Shown here one piece after another: positions 1 to 6,327 of a DNA stretch of 35,806 bases. Under the pieces are notes generated by a model, which saw nothing but the letters and a program-made list of their open reading frames with translations, did not search any database and was not told the origin of the DNA. Origin of the DNA: Longilinea sp964536805 (GTDB lineage: Bacteria; Chloroflexota; Anaerolineae; Anaerolineales; Anaerolineaceae); NCBI GenBank assembly GCA_964536805.1, contig CAZHYQ010000022.1, positions 1 through 35,806 on the forward strand. Direction: 5' to 3'. Position 1 is the stretch's first letter, and every line of letters begins with the position of its first letter. The translations under genes and the position numbers were made by a program.

Positions 1-53
1 TTCTTAGCTTCTCTCCGTGAACTCCGTGTCTCCGTGGTGAAAACCCCCCTCTC
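1..53 (+). repeat. Triple CTCCGTG heptamer repeat upstream of the epimerase gene
   Basis: The heptamer CTCCGTG occurs three times, at 13-19, 22-28 and 30-36, just before the first gene. Phrases of this kind are, from memory, dispersed intergenic repeats in several environmental bacterial phyla. No promoter or terminator is visible in the 53 bases, and the sequence before position 1 is missing. Confidence 0.5.
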
Positions 54-1145
54 ATGAAAATCCTAGTCACCGGCTCCACTGGTTTCATCGGCTCGCAGCT
101 CTGCCGCGCCCTGGTAGAACAGGGTCACCGCGTGCTGGCCTTTCACCGCGCCTCGTCCTCGCTGCGCGGGCTGGAGGGCATTCCCGGCTGCCACGAACAG
201 CCCGCCCTTTCCGAGGTAGCCGGCTGTTTGGAGCACGTCATCGGCGACCTGAACCAGGCCGATACCCTGGCGGCTGCGCTGCAGGGCGTGGAAGTGGTCT
301 TCCACACGGCTGGCTTGACCAACCCGGGCGCGCAGGCTGCCCGGCTGTACAACGTCAATGTGGAAGGTACCCGCAACCTGCTGCAGGCCGCGCAGAGCGC
401 CGGCGTACGCCGCGTGGTTCACACCAGTTCGGTGTCGGCGCTTGGCGTGCCGCTGACTGGCGTGCTGCCCGTCGACGAAAACCATGCCTGGAATTTCCCG
501 CCGCAGAACTGGCCGTACGGCTATTCCAAATATCTGGCCGAGATGGAAGTGCAGAAAGCCGTGGCCGCCGGGCTGGATGTGGTGATCGTCAACCCCAGCA
601 TCGTCGCCGGCGCGGGCGATATCTACAACGGTCCGCGCTCGATCGTGGCGCGCGCCGCCCGCCGCCAGGTGCCGTTCGCGGTGGAAGGCGGCTTGAATGT
701 GGTGCACATCGCCGACGTGATAACCGGACACATTGCCGCCATGCAAAAAGGCCGCCGCGGCGAGCGTTACCTGTTGTGCGGCCAGAACCTGAGCCACCTG
801 GAGTTTCTTCAGACCATTTGCGCGGCCGCTGGCGTGCCGGGTCCGAGCGTGGTGCTACCTGCCGGGCTGGTGCGCAGGCTGCCCGGCCTGCTCAACCTGC
901 TGCAGTCGGTTGTTGATTTTCCAATTTCCGCAGGCCTGCTGCACCTGGCAGGATATTTCTTCTACTACAACGGCAGCAAAGCGCGCAGCGAACTGGGGCT
1001 GCCCGAGCCGCGTTCCGCCGCCGAAGCCATCGCCGAAGAACTGGCCTGGCTCAAAGAGCAGCAAAGCGCATCACGCCCGCGTGCCAGCCAGCCCCTAAAA
1101 ACCGTGCCGATGGCAGCGCCGGTGGGGAAAGTTAAGAAAAAATAG
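54..1145 (+). CDS. NAD-dependent epimerase/dehydratase, extended SDR family
   Basis: This 363-residue protein is an extended short-chain dehydrogenase/reductase, the family of nucleotide-sugar epimerases, dihydroflavonol-4-reductase-like and 3-beta-hydroxysteroid-dehydrogenase-like enzymes. The N-terminus shows the NAD(P)-binding Rossmann glycines G7, G10 and G13 (motif GxxGFIG). The catalytic pair is Y155 and K159 (YxxxK), with the usual TSS stretch at about 124-126 as the upstream serine. Length is normal for the family. The C-terminal 30 residues are basic and Lys-rich, a tail outside the fold. The exact substrate cannot be told. The ATG at 54 is preceded only by a weak GGTGA, so the start is likely but not proven. 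It is followed by an AT-rich gap and a convergent moaA, so it appears to be the last gene of its transcript. Confidence 0.88.
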   Translation: MKILVTGSTGFIGSQLCRALVEQGHRVLAFHRASSSLRGLEGIPGCHEQPALSEVAGCLEHVIGDLNQADTLAAALQGVEVVFHTAGLTNPGAQAARLYNVNVEGTRNLLQAAQSAGVRRVVHTSSVSALGVPLTGVLPVDENHAWNFPPQNWPYGYSKYLAEMEVQKAVAAGLDVVIVNPSIVAGAGDIYNGPRSIVARAARRQVPFAVEGGLNVVHIADVITGHIAAMQKGRRGERYLLCGQNLSHLEFLQTICAAAGVPGPSVVLPAGLVRRLPGLLNLLQSVVDFPISAGLLHLAGYFFYYNGSKARSELGLPEPRSAAEAIAEELAWLKEQQSASRPRASQPLKTVPMAAPVGKVKKK

Positions 1146-1235
1146 TCCTTTTCCTGAATTACTGATGGCAATAATTTCTTCTATTTATTTTTATAAATTA
1201 TATATTCAATGGAAATTCGGACCTAATAAAGACTT

Positions 1236-2216
1236 TTACCCCCCGATTTCGCTCATCACCCGGTTGGTCGCCACCTCGCCGTCGGCCAGGCCGTGACCCC
1301 ACGGCTTGACCCAGATGCCCGCCACCACCAGTTGACGCAGTTCTTCATTCGTGGCGCCCTGGCGTAAAGGTGTCAGCAAATCCAGCTCCTTGTCGCGCAG
1401 CAGGCACAGGCGCAGCTTGCCGTCGGCGGTCAGGCGCGCGCGCGAGCAGCTGGCGCAAAACGGCAGCGTCACCGACGAGATGAAGCCCAGTTCGCCCGGC
1501 GCACCCGGCAAGCGGTAAATGCGCGCCTCGCCATCCAGCCGGCCGCCGCCCTGCAACTCCAGCGGCCCCAGCTCGGTTTCGATGCGTTCACGGATCTCTT
1601 TGTCGCTGACCACCTGCTTTTGTTGAAAGGCGGTGTCGCCGCCAAACGGCATCATCTCGATGAAACGCACCTGCCAGTCGTGTTCCAGCGTCAGGCGCGC
1701 CAGGTCGGTCACGTCGCCGTCGTTGAAGCCACGCACCACCACCGCGTTGATCTTGACCGGGGTCAGGCCGGCGTCTTCCGCCGCCTGGATGCCTGCCCAC
1801 ACCTGCTCGAGTTTGCCCCAGCGGGTGATGCGGTGAAAGCGCTCGGGGTCGACCGTATCCAGGCTGACGTTGACGCGCTGCAGGCCGGCCTCCTTGAGCG
1901 GGCGGGCTAGCTTATCCAGCAGCACGCCGTTGGTGGTCATCGACAATGACTCGATGCCCGGCGTGGCGGCGATCCGGCGCACCACTTCCACCACGTTGGC
2001 GCGCACGGTCGGTTCGCCGCCCGTCAGGCGGATCTTGTCGAATCCGAGCAGCGCGAACACGTTCACCAGGCGCAGCAGTTCGTCATCCTGCAGCATGGCC
2101 GAGTTCGGCCGGAAGGTCATATCCTCCGGCATGCAGTACACGCAGCGCAAATTGCAGTGGTCGGTCAGGCTGATGCGTAAATAGTGAATATTGCGTCCAA
2201 AACGGTCGAGGGCCAT
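1236..2216 (-). CDS. moaA: GTP 3',8-cyclase MoaA, molybdopterin biosynthesis
   Basis: MoaA is the radical-SAM enzyme that turns GTP into 3',8-cyclo-7,8-dihydro-GTP, the first step of molybdopterin (and tungstopterin) synthesis. The 326 residues contain the radical-SAM cluster cysteines C21, C25 and C28 (CxxxCxxC), the GGEP motif at 66-69, and the second [4Fe-4S] site C254, C257 and C271 that binds GTP. The protein ends in Gly-Gly, the conserved C-terminal pair needed for MoaA activity. The ATG at 2216 is supported by the N-terminal match. The gene is divergent from the AOR gene, which needs the cofactor this pathway makes. Only a weak GAG precedes the start and a TATACT lies 7 bases upstream, so the mRNA may be nearly leaderless. 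Confidence 0.95.
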   Translation of the reverse strand: MALDRFGRNIHYLRISLTDHCNLRCVYCMPEDMTFRPNSAMLQDDELLRLVNVFALLGFDKIRLTGGEPTVRANVVEVVRRIAATPGIESLSMTTNGVLLDKLARPLKEAGLQRVNVSLDTVDPERFHRITRWGKLEQVWAGIQAAEDAGLTPVKINAVVVRGFNDGDVTDLARLTLEHDWQVRFIEMMPFGGDTAFQQKQVVSDKEIRERIETELGPLELQGGGRLDGEARIYRLPGAPGELGFISSVTLPFCASCSRARLTADGKLRLCLLRDKELDLLTPLRQGATNEELRQLVVAGIWVKPWGHGLADGEVATNRVMSEIGG

Positions 2217-2222
2217 GCGCTC

Positions 2223-2269
2223 AGTATATCAGATATTTAGGAGTTTAATTAGCATATTATCCTAAATAT
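2223..2269 (-). promoter_or_regulatory. moaA promoter region with a perfect 10-bp inverted repeat (possible operator)
   Basis: Arms at 2233-2242 and 2260-2269 (ATATTTAGGA and its exact complement) are separated by 17 bases. Reading the minus strand, a TATACT hexamer at 2223-2228 lies just downstream of the dyad, so the dyad would cover the -35/-10 spacer of a moaA promoter. There is no good -35 box, which would fit an activator- or repressor-controlled promoter. Regulation is inferred from position only. Confidence 0.5.
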
Positions 2270-2360
2270 TCGAACACCGATCCTGGATAACGAAACCGTC
2301 CATTTCCTTGAAAAAAGCACTTTTCTGATCAACCATACTTGTATTATCTGATAGGTTCTG

Positions 2361-2569
2361 TATAATTTAATAATCAGCATTTTTCTGCTGGTTTCCCCTG
2401 CCCAGCTCCGCAATTTCAAACCATCCTTCAATTGAATATGGATCTTCCTTTGTGGGCCTTCCAGCCCGCCAGGTGTGGCGAGTATCTCTGAAAGGAGGCG
2501 CTTTCGTTTCATCCTCACATACCTTGATTCACTCCCCTATCTCCCATCATCTCAGGAGGAACACACATT
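2361..2569 (+). promoter_or_regulatory. AOR gene promoter candidate and about 200-nt structured leader
   Basis: TATAAT at 2361-2366 is a candidate -10 box; the -35 region is poor (TTGTAT at 2339-2344). Downstream come four small hairpins: CAGCA/TGCTG at 2375-2390, GGGC/GCCC at 2454-2467, CGCCA/TGGCG at 2467-2480 (sharing one base with the previous stem) and GAAAG/CTTTC at 2490-2505. A strong AGGAGG ribosome binding site sits about ten bases before the AOR ATG. Such a leader ahead of a tungsten or molybdenum enzyme raises the question of a Moco/Tuco-type riboswitch, but I cannot fit the known consensus. The rest of this 353-base gap holds only the moaA promoter region. Confidence 0.4.
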
Positions 2570-4387
2570 ATGACACTCGGCGGATATGCAAATCGACTCG
2601 CTTATATTGACTTGACGCACCGGAAAGTGGAATTCAAGCCCGTCCCCGAAGATCTGGCGCGCAAGTACATCGGCGGACGCGGCCTGGGCGTAAAACTGGT
2701 TTTCGACAACGGTCCCAAGGTCGACCCGCTTTCACCGGAAAACATTCTTTGCTTCATGAACGGTCCGTTGACCGGCTCGGAAGCCAACATGAGCGGCCGC
2801 ATGGCCGTTGTTACCAAGTCGCCGCTCACCGGCACCGTCACCGACAGCCACCACGGCGGCTGGTCGGCGGCGCGCCTGCGCTGGGCCGGTTTCGACGGCC
2901 TGGTTTTTTCCGGCAAAGCTTCCAGCCCGGTTTACCTATACATCCATGACGATAAAGCTGAGATCATGGATGCCAAAGACGTCTGGGGACTGGGGGTTCA
3001 CGAGACCATTCAGCACTTCAAGGACCTGTACGGCGAGAAGGATCTGACCGTCATCACCATCGGTCCGGCCGGCGAGCACCTGGTCAAGTACGCCTGCTGG
3101 GTCAACGAAGATGACCGCGCCAGCGGGCGCGGCGGCACGGGCTGCGTGGGTGGCTCCAAGCTGCTCAAGGCCATTGTGGTCAAAGCGCCCAAGAATATGA
3201 CCAAGGCTGTCGATCACGACGCCTGGAAGGTGGCTCAAAAGCGCGCCTTGGCGACCATCATGGACACTGCCAACGTCACCAGTCCGCGCAAGGGCGGCCT
3301 GTCGGTCTACGGCACCAACGTATTGATGAACATCACCAACACCATGGGCGGACTGCCCACCAAGAACGGACAGCTCACCTCGTTTGGCGCGGGCGGCGAA
3401 AAGCTCAGCGGCGAATACGTCAAGGAACACATCCTGGTGAACGACCCCACCTGCCATGCCTGCCCGGTGGCCTGCAAGAAGGAAGTCGAGATCACCGAAG
3501 GCCCGTACAAGGGTCTGCGCATGGAGAGCGTCGAATACGAACCGGCCTGGTCGGTGGGCGCCAACTGCTATAACGATGATGTTAACTCGGTGGCCGCACT
3601 GATCGATGCCGCCAACGAATACGGCTTCGATGCCATCGAAGTCGGTGTCGCCTTCTCCTTCTACATGGAAGCTACCGAACGCGGCCTGGTCAAAGACGGC
3701 GACGGATTGGCCTGGGGCGATCACGCCAGCATGATGAAACTTTCCAAGAAGATCGCCTACCGCGAAGGCGTCGGCGACCTGCTGGCTGAAGGCGCGGCGG
3801 GCATTGCCAAAAAACTGGGGCAGCCGCAAATGGCGCTCACCGTCAAGGGTCAGGCCATCCCGGCCTACGATCCGCGCGGTCTGAAGGGTATGGGGTTGGG
3901 CTACGCCACCTCCAACCGCGGCGCCTGCCATCTGCGCGGTTACAGCCCGGCCTCCGAACTGGGCCTGATTGCCTTCAAGACCGACCCGCTGGCCTGGGAG
4001 GGCAAGGGCGCGCTGCTCAAGCTGCTGCAGGACCTGCATGCCTTCTCCGACAGCCTGGATCTGTGCAAGTTCAGCGCGTTTGCCGAGGGCGGCGATGAAT
4101 ACGCCGCGCAATATGCCGCCATCGTTGGCGTTCCATTCACCGCCGACGATGTGCTCAAGACTGGCGAGCGCATCTACAACCTCGAGCGCTACTATAACAA
4201 CCTGAACGGCTTCCGCGAGGGCAGCGATACCCTGCCGGAGCGCTTCCTCAAGGAACCCTCCACCATGCCCGGTTCGAAGGGCCACGTCTGCGAGTTGGAC
4301 CTGATGCTGGCAGATTACTATAAGCTGCGCGGCTGGGAAGAAGGGGTCGTTCCGGAGAAGAAGCTCAAGGAACTGGAGATCATTTAG
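2570..4387 (+). CDS. aor: Tungsten-type aldehyde:ferredoxin oxidoreductase (AOR family)
   Basis: AOR enzymes oxidise aldehydes to carboxylates in the cytoplasm and pass electrons to ferredoxin, using a bis-pterin tungsten cofactor and one [4Fe-4S] cluster. The predicted protein has 605 residues, the same length as the Pyrococcus furiosus enzyme. The cluster ligands are visible as C295, C298 and C302 (CxxCxxxC) plus C499, nearly the same numbers as in that structure (288, 291, 295, 494). The N-terminal domain contains the family IGGRGLG stretch at about residues 36-42. The start is fixed by a strong AGGAGG about ten bases upstream. The gene stands alone between a structured leader and a strong terminator, flanked by moaA and a moaD-like gene that could supply its cofactor. 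Substrate within the AOR family (aldehyde, formaldehyde, benzoyl-CoA type) cannot be decided, but no partner subunits are adjacent. Confidence 0.93.
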   Translation: MTLGGYANRLAYIDLTHRKVEFKPVPEDLARKYIGGRGLGVKLVFDNGPKVDPLSPENILCFMNGPLTGSEANMSGRMAVVTKSPLTGTVTDSHHGGWSAARLRWAGFDGLVFSGKASSPVYLYIHDDKAEIMDAKDVWGLGVHETIQHFKDLYGEKDLTVITIGPAGEHLVKYACWVNEDDRASGRGGTGCVGGSKLLKAIVVKAPKNMTKAVDHDAWKVAQKRALATIMDTANVTSPRKGGLSVYGTNVLMNITNTMGGLPTKNGQLTSFGAGGEKLSGEYVKEHILVNDPTCHACPVACKKEVEITEGPYKGLRMESVEYEPAWSVGANCYNDDVNSVAALIDAANEYGFDAIEVGVAFSFYMEATERGLVKDGDGLAWGDHASMMKLSKKIAYREGVGDLLAEGAAGIAKKLGQPQMALTVKGQAIPAYDPRGLKGMGLGYATSNRGACHLRGYSPASELGLIAFKTDPLAWEGKGALLKLLQDLHAFSDSLDLCKFSAFAEGGDEYAAQYAAIVGVPFTADDVLKTGERIYNLERYYNNLNGFREGSDTLPERFLKEPSTMPGSKGHVCELDLMLADYYKLRGWEEGVVPEKKLKELEII

Positions 4388-4447
4388 ACCTGCATGCGTA
4401 GGGGTAGATTTATAGCTTTACTCCTACCCATATCCAAATTGTTCTTG

Positions 4448-4483
4448 AAGAGGTCGGCACACGCGTGCCGACCTCTTGTTTTT
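4448..4483 (+). terminator. Rho-independent terminator of the AOR gene
   Basis: A perfect 13-bp stem (4448-4460 with 4465-4477, loop ACGC) is followed by GTTTTT. It lies 60 bases after the AOR stop codon. The opposite side has no T-run for the converging moaD-side transcript. Confidence 0.93.
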
Positions 4484-4487
4484 CTAA

Positions 4488-4745
4488 TTACCCACCAGCC
4501 CGCAGCAGTTTCTTTTCCAGTTCCGGCCACACCCTGGCATTCGCGGCTTCCTCGGCCTGCCACTCCAGCCGGATTTGCCCAACACTCAACGAGCCGATGG
4601 TGAAATTTTCCAGCTGCGTCAGGCGCGCCTGCCAGCCCGGGCCAGCCAGGCTGCCGTCCGGCTGCTCGGAACCGCCCAGGTCGAGCAAATACTCGCGCAG
4701 CAGCCACAGCGGCAGGGCGCGCAGTTCCCGAACCTCGCGGATCAC
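4488..4745 (-). CDS. Small protein downstream of moaD (DUF1952-like, tentative)
   Basis: Of the open frame only the part after the moaD stop looks like real protein. A GTG at 4745, with GGTGAG partly inside the moaD stop region as ribosome binding site, gives 85 residues. The product is rich in Leu, Glu and Trp, has no cysteine, and looks like a compact alpha/beta domain. In Thermus a MoaD-related protein carries a small extra C-terminal domain (DUF1952). This gene may be the stand-alone equivalent, based on position and size rather than on motifs I can prove. It begins only five bases after the moaD stop and in another frame, so the two are surely translationally coupled. It too ends in Gly-Gly. 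A role with the sulfur carrier in tungstopterin synthesis is inferred. Confidence 0.6.
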   Translation of the reverse strand: MIREVRELRALPLWLLREYLLDLGGSEQPDGSLAGPGWQARLTQLENFTIGSLSVGQIRLEWQAEEAANARVWPELEKKLLRAGG

Positions 4746-4749
4746 AGCC

Positions 4750-5028
4750 TCACCCGCCGGCCACCGGGGGAAAGATATCGATGGTGTCCTGGGAATCCAG
4801 AATGGTTTCCATATTTTCCGGCAGGTAGTACGTGTCGCGGCCGTTGATGAAAACGTGCACGTGGCGGTGCAGTTCGCCCTGCGCATCCAGCAATTCCGGC
4901 CCCAACGGCGGGAAACGCTGGATGGTCTCGCTGATCAGCCGGCGCACGGTGGCACCGGCGGGAATGGAGACTTCGATTGATTTCGCGCCGACGATGGCGC
5001 GGTAGGTGGCATAAAAACGGACGTTCAC
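4750..5028 (-). CDS. moaD: MoaD/ThiS-family sulfur carrier
   Basis: MoaD is the small beta-grasp (ubiquitin-like) protein whose C-terminal glycine is made a thiocarboxylate and donates sulfur to precursor Z during molybdopterin formation. The 92 residues start with the typical N-V-R-F-Y-A-T-Y strand, contain a central beta-grasp region, and end in IFPPVAGG, so the free Gly-Gly terminus needed for activation is present. The start codon is GTG at 5028, preceded by GGAGCG. Its neighbours are the coupled small gene downstream and the converging AOR gene, which suggests a carrier devoted to the AOR cofactor. A ThiS-like or other sulfur-carrier role is possible, since no MoaE or MoeB lies in the window. 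Confidence 0.88.
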   Translation of the reverse strand: MNVRFYATYRAIVGAKSIEVSIPAGATVRRLISETIQRFPPLGPELLDAQGELHRHVHVFINGRDTYYLPENMETILDSQDTIDIFPPVAGG

Positions 5029-5177
5029 AGGCGCTCCGGGAACATGAGTTGGCTCAATTCTAAGTCAATCAGCCCTGAAACTCAAGCACCTTGGCGGCCA
5101 ATAATGACTAATCCGGCATTTTTGAGATAAAATGATAATGTATTCCAAATCGATCCCTAATCACCAGGAGAAAAACC

Positions 5178-5606
5178 ATGTTCCAAGAATTTAAGAAATT
5201 CATCATGCGCGGCAATGTCCTTGATCTGGCAGTCGCGGTCATCATCGGCGGCGCCTTTGGCGCCATCGTCAATTCGCTGGTTAACGACATCATCATGCCG
5301 CCCATCGGCCTGCTGCTGGGCAAAATCAACTTCAAGGATTTGTTCATCAACCTGTCCGGCACACCTTATGCTTCGCTGGCCGCTGCCAAGGAAGCCAGCG
5401 CCGCGACAATCAACTACGGCAACTTCATCAACCTCGTCATCAATTTCGTCATCGTAGCCTTCGTCATTTTCCTCATCATCCGTGCTGCCAACAAAATGAA
5501 GAAACCCGAAGTTGCCGCTGCCCCCACCACCAAGGAATGCCCGTACTGCCTGAGCCAGATCCCCCTGAAAGCCACCCGCTGCCCGAACTGCACTTCCCAG
5601 TTGTAG
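5178..5606 (+). CDS. mscL: Large-conductance mechanosensitive channel MscL with C-terminal zinc ribbon
   Basis: MscL is the pentameric inner-membrane safety valve that opens under membrane tension during hypo-osmotic shock. The N-terminal amphipathic helix (residues 1-12), pore-lining TM1 (about 14-45, with the small-residue GG and AxxxG pattern) and TM2 (about 81-105) are all present. After a short linker the cytoplasmic end carries C121, C124, C135 and C138 (two CPxC knuckles), a zinc-ribbon tail in place of the usual C-terminal helical bundle. This tail is known in some MscL homologues. An AGGAG precedes the ATG by about seven bases. It is a single gene followed by its own terminator. Confidence 0.96.
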   Translation: MFQEFKKFIMRGNVLDLAVAVIIGGAFGAIVNSLVNDIIMPPIGLLLGKINFKDLFINLSGTPYASLAAAKEASAATINYGNFINLVINFVIVAFVIFLIIRAANKMKKPEVAAAPTTKECPYCLSQIPLKATRCPNCTSQL

Positions 5607-5624
5607 AACTGTTTTTGTAATCAC

Positions 5625-5657
5625 AACGAGGGCGCTTGATGCGCCCTCGTTTCATTT
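5625..5657 (+). terminator. Rho-independent terminator of mscL
   Basis: An 11-bp perfect stem (5625-5635 with 5641-5651, loop TTGAT) is followed by a T-rich stretch (TTCATTTT). It lies 18 bases after the mscL stop. Confidence 0.88.
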
Positions 5658-5720
5658 TCCATCGATTTCACCGAAGATCGAAACGCGATCTACCATTCAC
5701 GCTTCACGGTTCACGTTCTT

Positions 5721-6179
5721 CTACACCAATGGAAACACAATTTCGGTGATTAATTGCCCGGGCGGCGTGACAGCTGGATCGTTGTGGTAGAACTCATATA
5801 CCATGCCCTTGCGTTTGACGCCGTGTTCGTGCGCGAAGGCATCGATGGCCGCGTAGGCTGCGGGCATGCCGTCATACGGCCCGGTGTAGATGGAAGTCAA
5901 CACCTTTCCGGCTGGCAGCTCGTTGGCCTGAATGTCGTCCTGGCCGGATAACCCCGCCGCCACCGGATAGCCCGCGTCGATATCGAGGGCGTCCATATCC
6001 ATGTTGTAATAGACCACGAAGGGCGCATAGGCTGGCTGGGCGCCGTTTTGCGCCAGGTAAGCGCCAATTTTGGCGTAGGTCTGCCCCAAAACCTGCGGCA
6101 GTTCGGCCACAGCGCAGCGCGTCCGCACCGACAGAACGGGCATGGCTGGCTGGTTCTTGATCTCGCAAATCGTACTCAT
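5721..6179 (-). CDS. GyrI-like / AraC effector-binding domain protein
   Basis: The 152 residues make one stand-alone GyrI-like small-molecule-binding domain (SHS2-repeat fold), the module that in Rob, BmrR and related regulators binds hydrophobic ligands. Supporting features are the N-terminal CEIKNQPAMPV type strand, the central YYNMD segment, the TGPYDGM loop, and the C-terminal ITEIVFPLV strand. There is no helix-turn-helix part, so it is not itself a DNA-binding regulator by sequence. Some stand-alone members bind or hydrolyse xenobiotics. The gene has its own consensus promoter and a GGGAGG site before the ATG. The ABC exporter end lies about 150 bases upstream on the same strand. A link to drug export is only suggested by position. 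Confidence 0.82.
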   Translation of the reverse strand: MSTICEIKNQPAMPVLSVRTRCAVAELPQVLGQTYAKIGAYLAQNGAQPAYAPFVVYYNMDMDALDIDAGYPVAAGLSGQDDIQANELPAGKVLTSIYTGPYDGMPAAYAAIDAFAHEHGVKRKGMVYEFYHNDPAVTPPGQLITEIVFPLV

Positions 6180-6218
6180 CGCGTCCCTCCCAAAGTCACT
6201 GATGAATTGGATGAGTGC

Positions 6219-6247
6219 ATTATAGAACTTTATTTCTATTTTGTCAA
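6219..6247 (-). promoter_or_regulatory. Consensus sigma-70-type promoter for the GyrI-like gene
   Basis: On the minus strand TTGACA (6242-6247) and TATAAT (6219-6224) are both perfect and separated by exactly 17 bases. The start site would fall near 6212, about 33 bases before the ATG at 6179. Confidence 0.88.
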
Positions 6248-6293
6248 CAGCCGCTTGCCAAATTTTTCAATCTTACGTTGACAATGTTCGAGC

Positions 6294-6319
6294 AGCGGCG
6301 GGTCGCGACCTGCCGCTAC
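6294..6319. repeat. 24-bp near-perfect palindrome, shared core with 34966-34985
   Basis: Positions 6294-6317 form a 12+12 palindrome centred on TCGCGA with a single G-T pair. The segment 6300-6319 matches 18 of 20 bases at 34966-34985, in another intergenic gap. It follows the ABC exporter operon and could fold as a hairpin, but has no T-run. It may be a dispersed palindromic (REP-like) element. Confidence 0.5.
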
Positions 6320-6327
6320 TTTCACTC

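Noticed and set aside
2249..2518. Minus-strand 89-codon frame in the gap before AOR
   Set aside because: Basic, low-quality sequence with no ribosome binding site; the region is better read as promoter and leader of the AOR gene.
2936..4285. Long minus-strand open frame inside the AOR gene
   Set aside because: It is antisense to a well-supported enzyme, its His/Gly/Ala/Val composition is a GC-rich shadow, and it matches no family.
5690..5720. TTCACG repeated near the end of the GyrI-like gene
   Set aside because: Only three irregular short units; no palindrome, no array.
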